Positions 1 through 7,855 of a stretch of DNA of 37,209 bases are shown here, in pieces. The stretch's first letter is position 1. Each line of letters starts with the position of its first letter. A model generated the notes under the pieces. The model saw only the letters and a program-made list of their open reading frames with translations, searched no databases and was not told the origin of the DNA. The DNA lies in the NCBI GenBank assembly GCA_035477115.1, contig DATIKW010000038.1, forward strand, positions 1 to 37,209, read 5' to 3'. The position numbers were made by a program, and so were the translations under genes. Source of the DNA: UBA995 sp035477115 (GTDB taxonomy: Bacteria; Bacillota; Sulfobacillia; UBA995).

Positions 1-1
1 C

Positions 2-43
2 GCCGCGGTGCTTTCGGTCCTGATAGGGAGAAAGCAAAAGTGA
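2..43 (+). CDS. C-terminal tail of an upstream antiporter-operon gene (partial)
   Basis: Only the last 13 codons are present, reading AAVLSVLIGRKQK and then TGA at 41-43. The stop overlaps the GTG start of mnhB as GTGA. The tail is hydrophobic and then basic, as at the end of a membrane segment. In Mrp/Mbh-type clusters the gene before mnhB often encodes a small DUF4040/MbhD-like membrane subunit, so that is the likely identity by context, but too little is visible to prove it. It could equally be another small Mnh subunit. Confidence 0.5.
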   Translation, partial: AAVLSVLIGRKQK

Positions 44-459
44 CCACGGTAATCATCAAGACCACCGCGCGCATACTCGTGCCGTTCATCCAGCTGTTCG
101 GCCTGTACGTCATCGTGCACGGGCCGGTGAGCCCCGGAGGCGGGTTCCAGGGCGGGGTGATCGTGGGGGCGAGCATCATACTGCTGGCACTCTCCTTCGA
201 TTTGGCCAGTGCCGAGGCCAGAGCACGGCACGAGATTCGTATCGCCATGGATAGTGTCGGCTCCCTGGTCTTCGCCGGGATAGGGCTGCTGTCTTTGCTG
301 GCCGGAGGGTTGTTCATGGACTTCGGCATCATACCGCTCCCCTTGCCCCCCGCACAGGTCAGGGGGCTGATGATCCTGCTCATCGGGGTGGCGATTGGGG
401 TGCACATCATGGCACTGGCGGCATCGTTGTTCCTGCACATGGCGGAAGACCATGACTGA
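40..459 (+). CDS. mnhB: MnhB/MrpB-type subunit of a Na+/H+ antiporter complex
   Basis: A 139-residue membrane protein with about four hydrophobic segments (near 11-27, 38-54, 73-92 and 106-133). The motif SPGGGFQGG at 31-39 between the first two segments is the hallmark of the MnhB domain. Mrp complexes exchange Na+ for H+ across the cytoplasmic membrane, and related modules occur in membrane-bound hydrogenases. The start is GTG, overlapping the preceding stop by four bases, with a purine-rich AGGGAGAAAG Shine-Dalgarno region upstream. The end overlaps mnhC by eight bases, which supports one operon. No hydrogenase subunit is visible, so an antiporter role is the simplest reading, but it depends on unseen upstream genes. 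Confidence 0.9.
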   Translation: MTTVIIKTTARILVPFIQLFGLYVIVHGPVSPGGGFQGGVIVGASIILLALSFDLASAEARARHEIRIAMDSVGSLVFAGIGLLSLLAGGLFMDFGIIPLPLPPAQVRGLMILLIGVAIGVHIMALAASLFLHMAEDHD

Positions 460-802
460 TGAAATCATCCCGGGCAATGTGCCATATTTCATCTCCGTAG
501 CGCTGCTGCTGATCGGGCTCTACGCCATGATCGCGCGTAGAAACCTGATCAAGAAGATCATGGGACTGAACATCCTCTCGACATCGGTGTTCCTCTTCCT
601 GATCGCGCTCGCCGACCGGGAAGGAGGGGCCCCTCCTATCGTGGCGCCGGGGGTTGACGTGTACGTGAATCCCCTGCCCCATACCCTGGTGCTCACGGGG
701 ATTGTGGTGGCGCTGGCGCTGACCAGTTTTGCCCTTGTCCTGACGATGAAGATATACAAAGAGCATGGCACCCTGGACTCGGACAAACTGATGAAGCTGT
801 GA
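452..802 (+). CDS. mnhC: MnhC/NuoK-like subunit of the Mrp antiporter
   Basis: A 116-residue NuoK-like protein with three hydrophobic segments (about 11-27, 33-53 and 77-98), the expected size and topology for MnhC. The segment LIKKIMGLNILSTSVFLFL and the later motif VNPLPHTLVLTGIVV are typical of the family. The ATG at 452 is chosen over upstream in-frame codons because it begins right at the family N-terminus and overlaps the mnhB stop by only eight bases. MnhC sits beside the MrpD-like proton-channel subunits in the membrane arm. The following 163 bases before the next gene hold the palindromic repeat described separately. Confidence 0.9.
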   Translation: MTDEIIPGNVPYFISVALLLIGLYAMIARRNLIKKIMGLNILSTSVFLFLIALADREGGAPPIVAPGVDVYVNPLPHTLVLTGIVVALALTSFALVLTMKIYKEHGTLDSDKLMKL

Positions 803-844
803 AAGTCTTGCGCTGCTATGGGAATGAAAGTGTTGTCACGGCCG

Positions 845-887
845 CAGTCGCCGCGACTGTAGGGGCGGGTTCGGAACCCGCCCCTAC
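845..887. repeat. Two adjacent inverted repeats (palindromic intergenic element)
   Basis: Positions 845-859 form a 6-bp perfect hairpin, CAGTCG / CGACTG, around a CCG loop. Immediately next, 859-887 form a longer perfect hairpin: a 13-base left arm GTAGGGGCGGGTT, loop CGG, and a fully complementary right arm. No T-run follows either arm on either strand, so a simple intrinsic terminator is unlikely. GTAGGGGCGGGTT-type palindromes resemble dispersed REP/MITE-like elements seen in many bacterial genomes, which is the likeliest reading. It could also act as an mRNA processing or stabilising hairpin between mnhC and the next gene. The rest of 803-965 shows only the Shine-Dalgarno sequence for the next gene. 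Confidence 0.8.
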
Positions 888-965
888 CGCGAAAGACGCC
901 GCTCGGGCGATACAACATCAACCCCCGATCGCTGTCCCCATTTCGCTACCGCGAGGAGCCGCCGG

Positions 966-2444
966 ATGATGGAGCATTCCCCCGTACTGGTCGTCATGGC
1001 GCCGTTCATCGGGGCCTATTTCATCCCGCTGCTGGGACTATGGCGAAAGCAGTACTGCTATCCTCTCGCAGCGGTGGCCGCGGGTCTCTCGGCGCTGTTC
1101 TCGATAATTCTGGCGGGCTCGGTGCTGACCCAGGGCACCATCAGGTATGCGGTGGGGGGCTGGCCGGCCCCGTACGGCATTGAGCTGGTAGTAGACCCGC
1201 TAAGCGCCTTCATGTGCCTGGTCATATCCCTGGTCAGTCTGCTGGTGGTGGCATATTCCCGAGACTACATCGAGAAGGAGTTGCCCGAGGGTAAGACGAC
1301 TTCCTACTGCACGTTGGTACTGCTGCTGGTCGGCGGTTTACTTGGAGTAGTGGTGACAGGCGACCTCTTCAACCTGTTCGTCATGACCGAGATCTTCTCG
1401 GTAGCCGCATACGCCCTGGTGCCCATGGGCGGCAAGAGGGGGTCGTTCCTCGCCAGCTACCGCTACCTCATCTTGGCTTCCATCGGCACCAGTCTCATAC
1501 TGCTCGCGACCGGCTACCTCTACATGGTCACCGGCACCCTCAACATGGCGGACCTGGCAGCGAGGTTGCCGCTAGCGTATGAACACCATCCGTGGGTGGT
1601 ACTGGCCGCCCTCGCCTTCTTCCTGGTCGGCTTCGGCATCAAATCGGCCCTTTTCCCCTTGCACGCCTGGCTCCCCGACGCATACTCCGTCGCGCCGGCG
1701 CCGGTCCTCGTCCTTTCCACCCTCGTGACGAAAGTCGGCGCCTATTCGCTCATCCGGGTGCTGCTCACCGTCTTCGGGTTCGAGCTGATCGCCGGGACGA
1801 TCCCGGTCGCATCGGCCCTGACCTGGGTAGCAGCCGCAGCCATATTCGCGGGTTCGCTGTTCGCCATAGCCCAGACCGACATCATCAAGATGCTGGCCTA
1901 CTCCAGCGTCGCTCATATCGGCTACGTGATGCTGGGCGTCGGACTGGCCGTGCCCCTGGGTCTCACCGGAGGCGTACTTCACATCCTCAACCATACTCTG
2001 GCAAAAGCATGCCTCATCTTGTGCGCCGGGGCGGTGATATACGGGGCCGGGATTCGGCGGATAGACGATTTCCGCGGTCTGGGCCGCACGATGCCTCTGA
2101 CCACGGCCGCATTCACCCTGGCAGCGGCCTCGATGGTAGGGGTTCCGCCGACCGCGGGCTTCATGAGCAAGCTGTACCTGGCCTTGGGGGCCCTGGAGAC
2201 GGGAAGGTGGGTTTTCGTCGCCATCATACTGGCCGGCGGCCTCTTGACGGCACTGGTCTATCTACGCGTCATCACCTTGATGTACTTCCGTGGTCATGGG
2301 GAGACCCTGCGCCGGGATGAACCCCCTCTGGGCATGCTGGTGCCCATCGTGCTGCTCGCTCTGGCGTCCGCCATGCTTGGCACATTTGTCGGCATGCCCC
2401 TGTCACTGGTAGAGCCGGCAGTCCGGTTGCTGTTAGGGATGTAG
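966..2444 (+). CDS. mnhD: MrpD/NuoN-like proton-conducting antiporter subunit (first copy)
   Basis: A 492-residue polytopic protein of the NuoL/M/N-MrpA/D family. The proton-path residues expected from the family are present: Glu142 in FVMTEIFSV, Lys226 in GIKSALFPLHAWLPDAY, and Lys256 in STLVTKVGAY. The conserved segment DIIKMLAYSSVAHIGYVMLG follows. These helices carry protons or sodium ions through the membrane arm. The ATG at 966 (or the adjacent ATG at 969) follows a GAGGAG ribosome-binding site at 953-958. It lies 163 bases after mnhC, separated by the palindromic element, and 72 bases before a second copy of the same family. Confidence 0.92.
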   Translation: MMEHSPVLVVMAPFIGAYFIPLLGLWRKQYCYPLAAVAAGLSALFSIILAGSVLTQGTIRYAVGGWPAPYGIELVVDPLSAFMCLVISLVSLLVVAYSRDYIEKELPEGKTTSYCTLVLLLVGGLLGVVVTGDLFNLFVMTEIFSVAAYALVPMGGKRGSFLASYRYLILASIGTSLILLATGYLYMVTGTLNMADLAARLPLAYEHHPWVVLAALAFFLVGFGIKSALFPLHAWLPDAYSVAPAPVLVLSTLVTKVGAYSLIRVLLTVFGFELIAGTIPVASALTWVAAAAIFAGSLFAIAQTDIIKMLAYSSVAHIGYVMLGVGLAVPLGLTGGVLHILNHTLAKACLILCAGAVIYGAGIRRIDDFRGLGRTMPLTTAAFTLAAASMVGVPPTAGFMSKLYLALGALETGRWVFVAIILAGGLLTALVYLRVITLMYFRGHGETLRRDEPPLGMLVPIVLLALASAMLGTFVGMPLSLVEPAVRLLLGM

Positions 2445-2516
2445 GTGGGCGAAGGCGCCCGGTAAGCCGCGGCTCTGTGGTCGATGGCCCGAAGTATGGT
2501 TGGGGGTAAGACGCCG

Positions 2517-4091
2517 GTGATTCATCCGACACTCATATTCTTCGCTGGTGCAGCGCTGCTGCCATTCCTGAAGGGCAGGGCGAGGAAGGTCCTCATCATA
2601 TTGGTGCCCTTGGCCGCCCTGGCCGGCACGCTGTTTGTGCGGGCGAACGTCGAATGGTTCTTCCCCTTTCCGGGGTTCAGTATCATACCGTTTCAGGCCG
2701 ACCGGTTGAGCCTCTTCGTGGAACGCATCTTCGTCCTCATCGGGCTCCTGATCGTCCTCTACTCCCTTCACGTCGAACAGAAGGCATACCCCATTGTCTC
2801 CTTCCTCTACATCGGCAGTTCGCTGGGCGTGGTCTTTGCGGGAGACTTCATCACCTTTTTCATGTTCTGGGAAATGCTGTCCATAACCCCCGCCGTCCTC
2901 ATATGGCTCAAGCGGGACGAGGGATCGTTTGGAGCCGGACTGAGGTATCTCCTGATGCACCTCGTCGGTGGAGGCATCATGCTCGCAGGCATATTACTGC
3001 ATTTCTCGGCCACGGGCTCGATGGCGATCGCCGGGCTGGCCGGTCTGCCGTTTGCCCTCATCTTGACCGCTATCGGCTTCAAGGCTGCATTCATACCCCT
3101 TCACACCTGGTTGCCGGATGCCTATCCTAAAGCGTCCTTCACCGCGAGCGTCCTCTTGTCGGTCTTCACGACCAAGGCAGCCGTATACGCCCTGGCAAGA
3201 TCATTCCCCGGAGTGGAAGTGGTAGCCTATATGGGCGGGGTCATGGGTCTATACGGAGTGACCCTGGCCTTACGCCAGAGCAATGCTCGCAAGCTGTTGT
3301 CCTACCATATCATCAGCCAGGTCGGATATATGGTAGCCGGCATCGGCATCGGCACGCCCATGGGCATCGATGGCGGTCTCTCCCATGTCTGGAACCACAT
3401 CCTTTACAAGGCGCTGCTCTTCATGTGCATTGGGGCGGCGATCTATCGGACGGACAAACACGACCTGACGGAACTGGGAGGGCTGCTGAAGAAGATGCCG
3501 ATAACCACGGCGGCGTGCATCATCGGCGCCCTCTCCATCTCCGGCGTGCCGCTGTTCAATGGATTTGTGAGCAAGGCGATGATATACGAAGCAGCGGGGA
3601 ATCACGCGGTGCTGTACTGGATGCTCAAGCTCACAGCAGCGGGGACATTCCTCTCGTTCTGCAAGTTCACGTATTTCGGGTTCTTGAGGAACAAGGAGGT
3701 TGAGGTCAGGGAGGCTCCCCTGACGATGACCATCCCGATGGTCATCGTCGCCTCCCTGTGCATCCTGGGAGGCGTTTACCCGGACTTGTTGACGAATATC
3801 CTCCCCTATCAGAGCAGTTTGCGCGTCTTCACGCCGGCAAAGTTGCTGGACGCCATGCTGGTCCTCGGGGTGGCAGGCGCCGCCTTCATCGCCGGCATGA
3901 GGCTGTTGGCACCGCATGGCCGGGAGACTCGCGACTTTGACTACCTCTACAGGAGAGTCGCCAGGGGCTTCCTGGGGCTGTGGCGCAATCCTTCCGCGGT
4001 GGATGTCAGGAGCCTGGAATCCGCCTTGCTCCTGGTCGCCGTGATGCTGTCCCTCTTTCTGTTGTATGTAGCGATGAGCTTCCTGGCGTGA
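2517..4091 (+). CDS. MrpD/NuoM-like proton-conducting antiporter subunit (second copy)
   Basis: A 524-residue polytopic paralogue of the preceding gene. Key family residues, numbered from the GTG start, are Glu119 in FFMFWEMLS, Lys189 in AIGFKAAFIPLHTWLPDAY and Lys220 in FTTKAAVYALA. The GTG at 2517 is preferred because the protein then begins with the family-like VIHPTLIFF and a GGGGGT purine stretch lies about six bases upstream. ATG codons at 2484 and 2496 are alternatives without a good ribosome-binding site. The two large subunits probably form successive ion channels in one complex. The stop is one base from the stop of the opposing rnhB-yraN gene, and no terminator hairpin is visible between them. 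Confidence 0.88.
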   Translation: MIHPTLIFFAGAALLPFLKGRARKVLIILVPLAALAGTLFVRANVEWFFPFPGFSIIPFQADRLSLFVERIFVLIGLLIVLYSLHVEQKAYPIVSFLYIGSSLGVVFAGDFITFFMFWEMLSITPAVLIWLKRDEGSFGAGLRYLLMHLVGGGIMLAGILLHFSATGSMAIAGLAGLPFALILTAIGFKAAFIPLHTWLPDAYPKASFTASVLLSVFTTKAAVYALARSFPGVEVVAYMGGVMGLYGVTLALRQSNARKLLSYHIISQVGYMVAGIGIGTPMGIDGGLSHVWNHILYKALLFMCIGAAIYRTDKHDLTELGGLLKKMPITTAACIIGALSISGVPLFNGFVSKAMIYEAAGNHAVLYWMLKLTAAGTFLSFCKFTYFGFLRNKEVEVREAPLTMTIPMVIVASLCILGGVYPDLLTNILPYQSSLRVFTPAKLLDAMLVLGVAGAAFIAGMRLLAPHGRETRDFDYLYRRVARGFLGLWRNPSAVDVRSLESALLLVAVMLSLFLLYVAMSFLA

Positions 4092-4092
4092 G

Positions 4093-5223
4093 TCAGAACG
4101 CAGCGCGCAGGTGGCGATGGACCAGGAGTTGTCCGGAAGGTCCCGGCGCGACCAGCACGACATCAAAGCGCACGTCGAGATCGGCCCACCTGGGGTGGCG
4201 GGCGAGGAAGACTCCGGCCGTGGACCGCAGCCGCCCTTGCTTGCGACGATCAACGGAAGCCACCGCCGGCCCGAATGCTTCCGACCCCCAGGTCCGCACC
4301 TCCACAAACACCAGGCAGTCCCCATCGCGCGCTACTAGGTCCACTTCCCCGCGCCGGGTGCGGAAACTGCCGCCTAGCAGCTCCCAGCCGGCCGCCTCGA
4401 GATGCCGGGCCGCCGCTTCCTCCCCTTCGCGGCCGCGTTTCGAGCGGCTGTTGGACCGCGGCGGCCGCCCGAGTCCGGTCAGGAAAGAGGGGCGGTGAGC
4501 CGGACACGGCCCCAGCTCCCGGATGGCCTCGAGGTGCGCTGGCGTGCCGTAACCCTTGTGGCGGGCGAAACCGTACCGGGGATAAAGCCCGTCCAGTCCC
4601 ACCATCAGGCGGTCCCGCGTGACCTTGGCTAAAATCGACGCCGCCGCTATGGATAGTGACCGCCGATCGCCCCCGGGCAGGGCGAGTTGCCGTACATCCA
4701 CCCCGGGCAACGCGAACCCATCGACGAGCAGGAAGTCCGGGGACGGCTGCACCTGACCCAGCGCCCGCCGCATGGCCAGGAAGGTCGCCTGGACGATGCC
4801 CTGGGCCTCGATGTCCTGCACCGAAGCTATCCCCACCCCGTGGGCCGGGCAATCGCGGAGCAGTTGGTCGAACAATTCCCCTCGCCTTCGCGCCGGCACC
4901 CGCTTGGAGTCGTCCAGGCCGGGAAGCCGATAGCGGCGGGGCAGCACGACGGCCGCGGCCACCACCGGGCCGGCGAGCGGGCCGCGTCCTGCCTCGTCAA
5001 TTCCCGCCAGCCATCGCGCCGCCGTCCTCCTGGCCGCCGCGTCCGGCCGGCTGAGCCGCCGCAGCCGGACCATCTCGACCAGCAGCTCTCTCCGGACACG
5101 TTCCAGCAACTCCTCACCGCCCGACCGGTGTCGGGCGCCCATGCGGCTCTGCACCCAGCGGCGCTCGATTTCGGTGAGCCGCCCGAGCCAAGAGGTCAGT
5201 CGGTCGGAATCCGGTCTAGCCAT
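4093..5223 (-). CDS. rnhB: Ribonuclease HII fused to a YraN/UPF0102 nuclease-like domain
   Basis: A 376-residue two-domain protein. Residues about 1-70 are a helical N-terminal extension, as in Bacillus RnhB. Residues 71-250 are RNase HII, which cuts RNA in RNA-DNA hybrids, including single ribonucleotides: GIDEAGRGPLAGPVV with Asp76 and Glu77, LLVDG with Asp168, ASILAKVTRDRLM with Asp204, and HKGYGTPAHLEAI. After a short basic linker, residues 262-376 match YraN: RRGEVDLVARDGDCLVFVEVR keeps the endonuclease-like Glu293, Asp295 and Glu308. The two genes are usually adjacent but separate; no stop or start divides them here. The ATG overlaps the rbgA stop by eight bases, placing it last in the operon. 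Confidence 0.93.
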   Translation of the reverse strand: MARPDSDRLTSWLGRLTEIERRWVQSRMGARHRSGGEELLERVRRELLVEMVRLRRLSRPDAAARRTAARWLAGIDEAGRGPLAGPVVAAAVVLPRRYRLPGLDDSKRVPARRRGELFDQLLRDCPAHGVGIASVQDIEAQGIVQATFLAMRRALGQVQPSPDFLLVDGFALPGVDVRQLALPGGDRRSLSIAAASILAKVTRDRLMVGLDGLYPRYGFARHKGYGTPAHLEAIRELGPCPAHRPSFLTGLGRPPRSNSRSKRGREGEEAAARHLEAAGWELLGGSFRTRRGEVDLVARDGDCLVFVEVRTWGSEAFGPAVASVDRRKQGRLRSTAGVFLARHPRWADLDVRFDVVLVAPGPSGQLLVHRHLRAAF

Positions 5224-6064
5224 CGCCTTCGCCCGCCTTGGGCGGCGACTCCAGCGTGTATCGCCCCAGCCGCCCGTCGCGGAAATCCTTCACCACCGCT
5301 GCCGCTGCCCTTTCCCGGTCGATCTTCCCGCCCGCTGCCAGACAACCCCGGGCTCGACCCACCAGCTCAAGGAGGATGTCGGGGTCGGTGCCGCCCGCCA
5401 GTTCGCCTCCGTAAGTCGCCTGCAGCCCCCGTTGACCTGAGGGACGCGACGCCAGCCATGCCAACAGCCATACTGCTACTGACACCGCTTCGTAAGTGCC
5501 TTCGGGGACGATGCCCGCGGCAGCGAGTTTGTGTCCGGTTTCCCCGGCCAAAGCCCGGGGCGGAAGTACGCCCGGGAGATCGAGCAGGTCGAGACCGGGA
5601 GCCAGGGTGATCCATTGTTTGCCCCGGGTCACGCCGGGGCGGTCGCCGGTGGCGGCGCTGGCCCGACCCGCCAGGCGGTTGAGCAAGGAGGACTTGCCTA
5701 CGTTAGGGGTCCCGACGACCATCACCCGGAGGGATGCCGACGGCCGGCGGCCGCCGTCGAAGGTCCGCAGCGCCCCGAGCAGCTTGGCGGGACTGGCGCG
5801 AGGCGTGGCACTGAAGGCCAAGGCCTTCTCCCCCCGGGCGGCCAGCCAGGACAACCAGCGGCGGGTCATCCCCGGATCGGCGAGGTCCGCCTTGTTGAGG
5901 ACCAGCAGCCGAGCCTTACCCCCGAGCAGCCGGTCCAGGCCCGGATCGCGGCTCGACCCGGGAATCCGCGCATCGAGTAGCTCGACCACCACATGCACGA
6001 CTGCCAGGTTCTCGCGGATCAACCGCTTCGTCCTGGCCATGGTGCCGGGGTACCACGTCTTCAC
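5216..6064 (-). CDS. rbgA: Ribosome biogenesis GTPase RbgA/YlqF
   Basis: A circularly permuted GTPase that acts late in 50S subunit assembly. The permuted motif order is visible: NKAD (G4) at about 57-60 precedes GTPNVGKSS (G1) at 118-126 and DLPG (G3) at 162-165. The reading frame is open further upstream, but GTG at 6064 is chosen because GGGAGGT lies just upstream and gives VKTWYPGTMARTKRLI, the family N-terminus, and 282 residues, the usual length. It lies 28 bases after lepB and overlaps the fused rnhB-yraN gene, so it is likely co-transcribed with both. Confidence 0.93.
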   Translation of the reverse strand: MKTWYPGTMARTKRLIRENLAVVHVVVELLDARIPGSSRDPGLDRLLGGKARLLVLNKADLADPGMTRRWLSWLAARGEKALAFSATPRASPAKLLGALRTFDGGRRPSASLRVMVVGTPNVGKSSLLNRLAGRASAATGDRPGVTRGKQWITLAPGLDLLDLPGVLPPRALAGETGHKLAAAGIVPEGTYEAVSVAVWLLAWLASRPSGQRGLQATYGGELAGGTDPDILLELVGRARGCLAAGGKIDRERAAAAVVKDFRDGRLGRYTLESPPKAGEGDG

Positions 6065-6092
6065 GGGGCCACCTCCCGGCGATGGAACTGCT

Positions 6093-6611
6093 TCAGTGGA
6101 TGATCCCCAGGCGATGGAGGGGCCAGAAACGCAGGAACGCTTCACCTTTCACGTTCTCGAGCGGCACGAAGCCAAAGAAACGGCTGTCCTCGCTATTGCG
6201 GCGGTTATCCCCCAGCACGAACAGCATTCCCTGCGGAACTTCGGTGAGGGGATAGTAAGCGTTGTCGGCAAGGGTGGCGTGAGTTACGTCAAGCGGCCGC
6301 CCGCTCACCAGGACCCGCCCGTCAATGATCTCCACCGCCTCCCCGCCGACCGCCACCACCCGCTTGATGAAATCGCGTTCGGGGTTCCGGGGATAGCGAA
6401 ACACGATGATGTCGCCCCGTTCCGGGGGCACGAAGCGATAGGATAGCTTGTTGACGAACAGGCGCTCGGCGTCGACCAACGTCGGCTCCATCGAGGTGCC
6501 GAACACGTAGAAGGACTCGACGAGGAAGTGCCTGGCCAGCAAGGCCAACACCACGGCGATGAGGACGGTCTCAACGAGTTCCCGCAAATGGCCCCTGGAT
6601 TTCGCGTCCAA
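6093..6611 (-). CDS. lepB: Signal peptidase I
   Basis: A 172-residue membrane-anchored serine protease that removes signal peptides from exported proteins. One N-terminal membrane helix (ETVLIAVVLALLARHFLV) is followed by GTSMEPTL with the nucleophile Ser40, RDFIKRVVAVGGE with the general base Lys83, and the late box GDNRRNSEDSRFFG. No ATG or GTG fits. The TTG at 6611 gives the family-like start LDAKSRGHLRELVE and has a GGGGGA stretch nine bases upstream. The same frame continues upstream across rplS, but that part is an artefact. It lies between rplS and rbgA, an arrangement common in Clostridia. Confidence 0.93.
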   Translation of the reverse strand: MDAKSRGHLRELVETVLIAVVLALLARHFLVESFYVFGTSMEPTLVDAERLFVNKLSYRFVPPERGDIIVFRYPRNPERDFIKRVVAVGGEAVEIIDGRVLVSGRPLDVTHATLADNAYYPLTEVPQGMLFVLGDNRRNSEDSRFFGFVPLENVKGEAFLRFWPLHRLGIIH

Positions 6612-6654
6612 GCTCGTAGTCCCCCGTCCGTGCGCCAGACGGCGCCGGGATGGC

Positions 6655-6996
6655 CTACTTCCTCTCCCGGATCCGCGTGCGCTTGCCGCGCATGCCGCGC
6701 AAGTAGTGCAGCTTGGCCCTGCGGACCACTCCCCGGCGGACGACTTCCAGACGATCCACCCGGGGCGAGTGCAAGCAGAAGACCCTTTCCACTCCCACCC
6801 CATAACTTACCCGGCGCACGGTGAAGGTTTCCCCAAGCCCTCCGCCGTTCCGAGCTATGACCACGCCCTCGTAGGCCTGGATGCGCTCCCGGCCGCCTTC
6901 GACGACCTTGACTTGGACCCGCACCGTGTCCCCCGGCTGGAAATCGGGCAAGTCCTTTCGCCGATATTCCTCTTCGAGCATGCGAATCTCGTTCAC
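6655..6996 (-). CDS. rplS: 50S ribosomal protein L19
   Basis: A 113-residue L19, a 50S protein at the 30S interface. KVVEGGRERIQAYEGVVIAR, GGGLGETFTVRRVSYGVGVE and RRAKLHYLRGMRGKRTRIRE are diagnostic. The GTG at 6996 is chosen because GAGGTGG lies seven bases upstream and VNEIRMLEEEYRRKDLPDF aligns with known L19 starts; the longer open frame is not needed. A good sigma-A promoter overlaps the end of trmD just upstream, so rplS, lepB, rbgA and rnhB can be transcribed apart from the upstream genes. Confidence 0.96.
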   Translation of the reverse strand: MNEIRMLEEEYRRKDLPDFQPGDTVRVQVKVVEGGRERIQAYEGVVIARNGGGLGETFTVRRVSYGVGVERVFCLHSPRVDRLEVVRRGVVRRAKLHYLRGMRGKRTRIRERK

Positions 6997-7029
6997 GTCC
7001 GTCCCACCTCTTCCCCAGCACGCCGACCC

Positions 7030-7058
7030 ATTATAGCATGCCGTGATTTCCATCACAA
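7030..7058 (-). promoter_or_regulatory. Sigma-A promoter for rplS
   Basis: On the minus strand, -35 TTGTGA (7058-7053) and a perfect extended -10, TGC-TATAAT (7035-7030), are 17 bases apart. The -10 overlaps the trmD stop codon. The predicted start near 7023 leaves a leader of about 27 bases before the rplS GTG, with room for the ribosome-binding site but not for a structured L19 leader. Confidence 0.75.
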
Positions 7059-7855
7059 CGACACCGTGGCCCCTGATCCCCAGCCAACACCCATTTGACC
7101 AACCCCGCGGCCTCGGCGAGCGCGCCCTCCCTGAGCAACTCCTTCAGCAGCATCCGATCTTCGCGGCCGAGTCCGGCCCGCATTAGCAGGTCCGGCCGGC
7201 GCCTGGCCGTTCGTAGCAGCGACTGCTTCCGGCGCCAGGTCCGGATGGCGGCATGGTCTCCCGACAATAGTACTTCGGGCACCTGCCGCCCCGCGAAGCT
7301 ACGAGGCCGAGTATACTGGGGATACTCCAGCAAGTCCTCGTTGAACGATTCCTCGACCGTCGACCCGGGGCCCCCCAGGGTGCCCGGCAGGAGACGGGCC
7401 ACCGCATCGATCAACACCATGGCGGCCAGTTCGCCGCCGGTGAGCACATAGTCGCCGATGGACAGCTCTTCGTCGACCAGTCCCTCGCGGACCCGTTCGT
7501 CGACCCCCTCATATCTGCCGCACAGGAGGCACATCCCCTCGAGTTGCGACAGCTGGACCACCCGTCCCTGGTCGAGCCGCGCACCCTGGGGACTGAGCAG
7601 GATGATCCGGGGACGCGACGACCACTGATCGCCAAGCGCCGCGACGGCTGCAAAGAAGGGCTCGGGTTTCATCACCATCCCCGAGCCGCCGCCGAAAGGA
7701 TAGTCGTCGGTGAGCCGATGGCGGTCCGTCGCATAGGCTCGGAGGTCGTGCAAGCGTACGTCCAGAATGCCCTCGGCCCGGGCCCGCCCCACCACCGAGT
7801 CATCGAGGGGGCCGGCGAACATGCCGGGGAAGATGCTCAGGACATCGATCCTCAA
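7031..7855 (-). CDS. trmD: tRNA (guanine-N1)-methyltransferase TrmD
   Basis: Methylates G37 of tRNA with S-adenosylmethionine and so prevents +1 frameshifting. It is a SPOUT enzyme with a trefoil knot, seen in LLCGRYEGVDERV and SIGDYVLTGGELAAMVLIDA; the N-terminus LRIDVLSIFPGMF and LTDDYPFGGGSGMVMKPEP are also characteristic. The TTG at 7855 is chosen because it overlaps the rimM stop as TTGA and has GAGGAG eight bases upstream. The GTG at 7864 lies inside that Shine-Dalgarno sequence, so it is less likely. Length is 274 residues, slightly above typical, owing to a short C-terminal tail. Confidence 0.95.
   Translation of the reverse strand: MRIDVLSIFPGMFAGPLDDSVVGRARAEGILDVRLHDLRAYATDRHRLTDDYPFGGGSGMVMKPEPFFAAVAALGDQWSSRPRIILLSPQGARLDQGRVVQLSQLEGMCLLCGRYEGVDERVREGLVDEELSIGDYVLTGGELAAMVLIDAVARLLPGTLGGPGSTVEESFNEDLLEYPQYTRPRSFAGRQVPEVLLSGDHAAIRTWRRKQSLLRTARRRPDLLMRAGLGREDRMLLKELLREGALAEAAGLVKWVLAGDQGPRCRCDGNHGML

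Noticed and set aside
6997..7029. Possible L19 leader RNA before rplS
   Set aside because: The promoter at 7030-7058 leaves only about 27 bases of leader, too short for the structured element.
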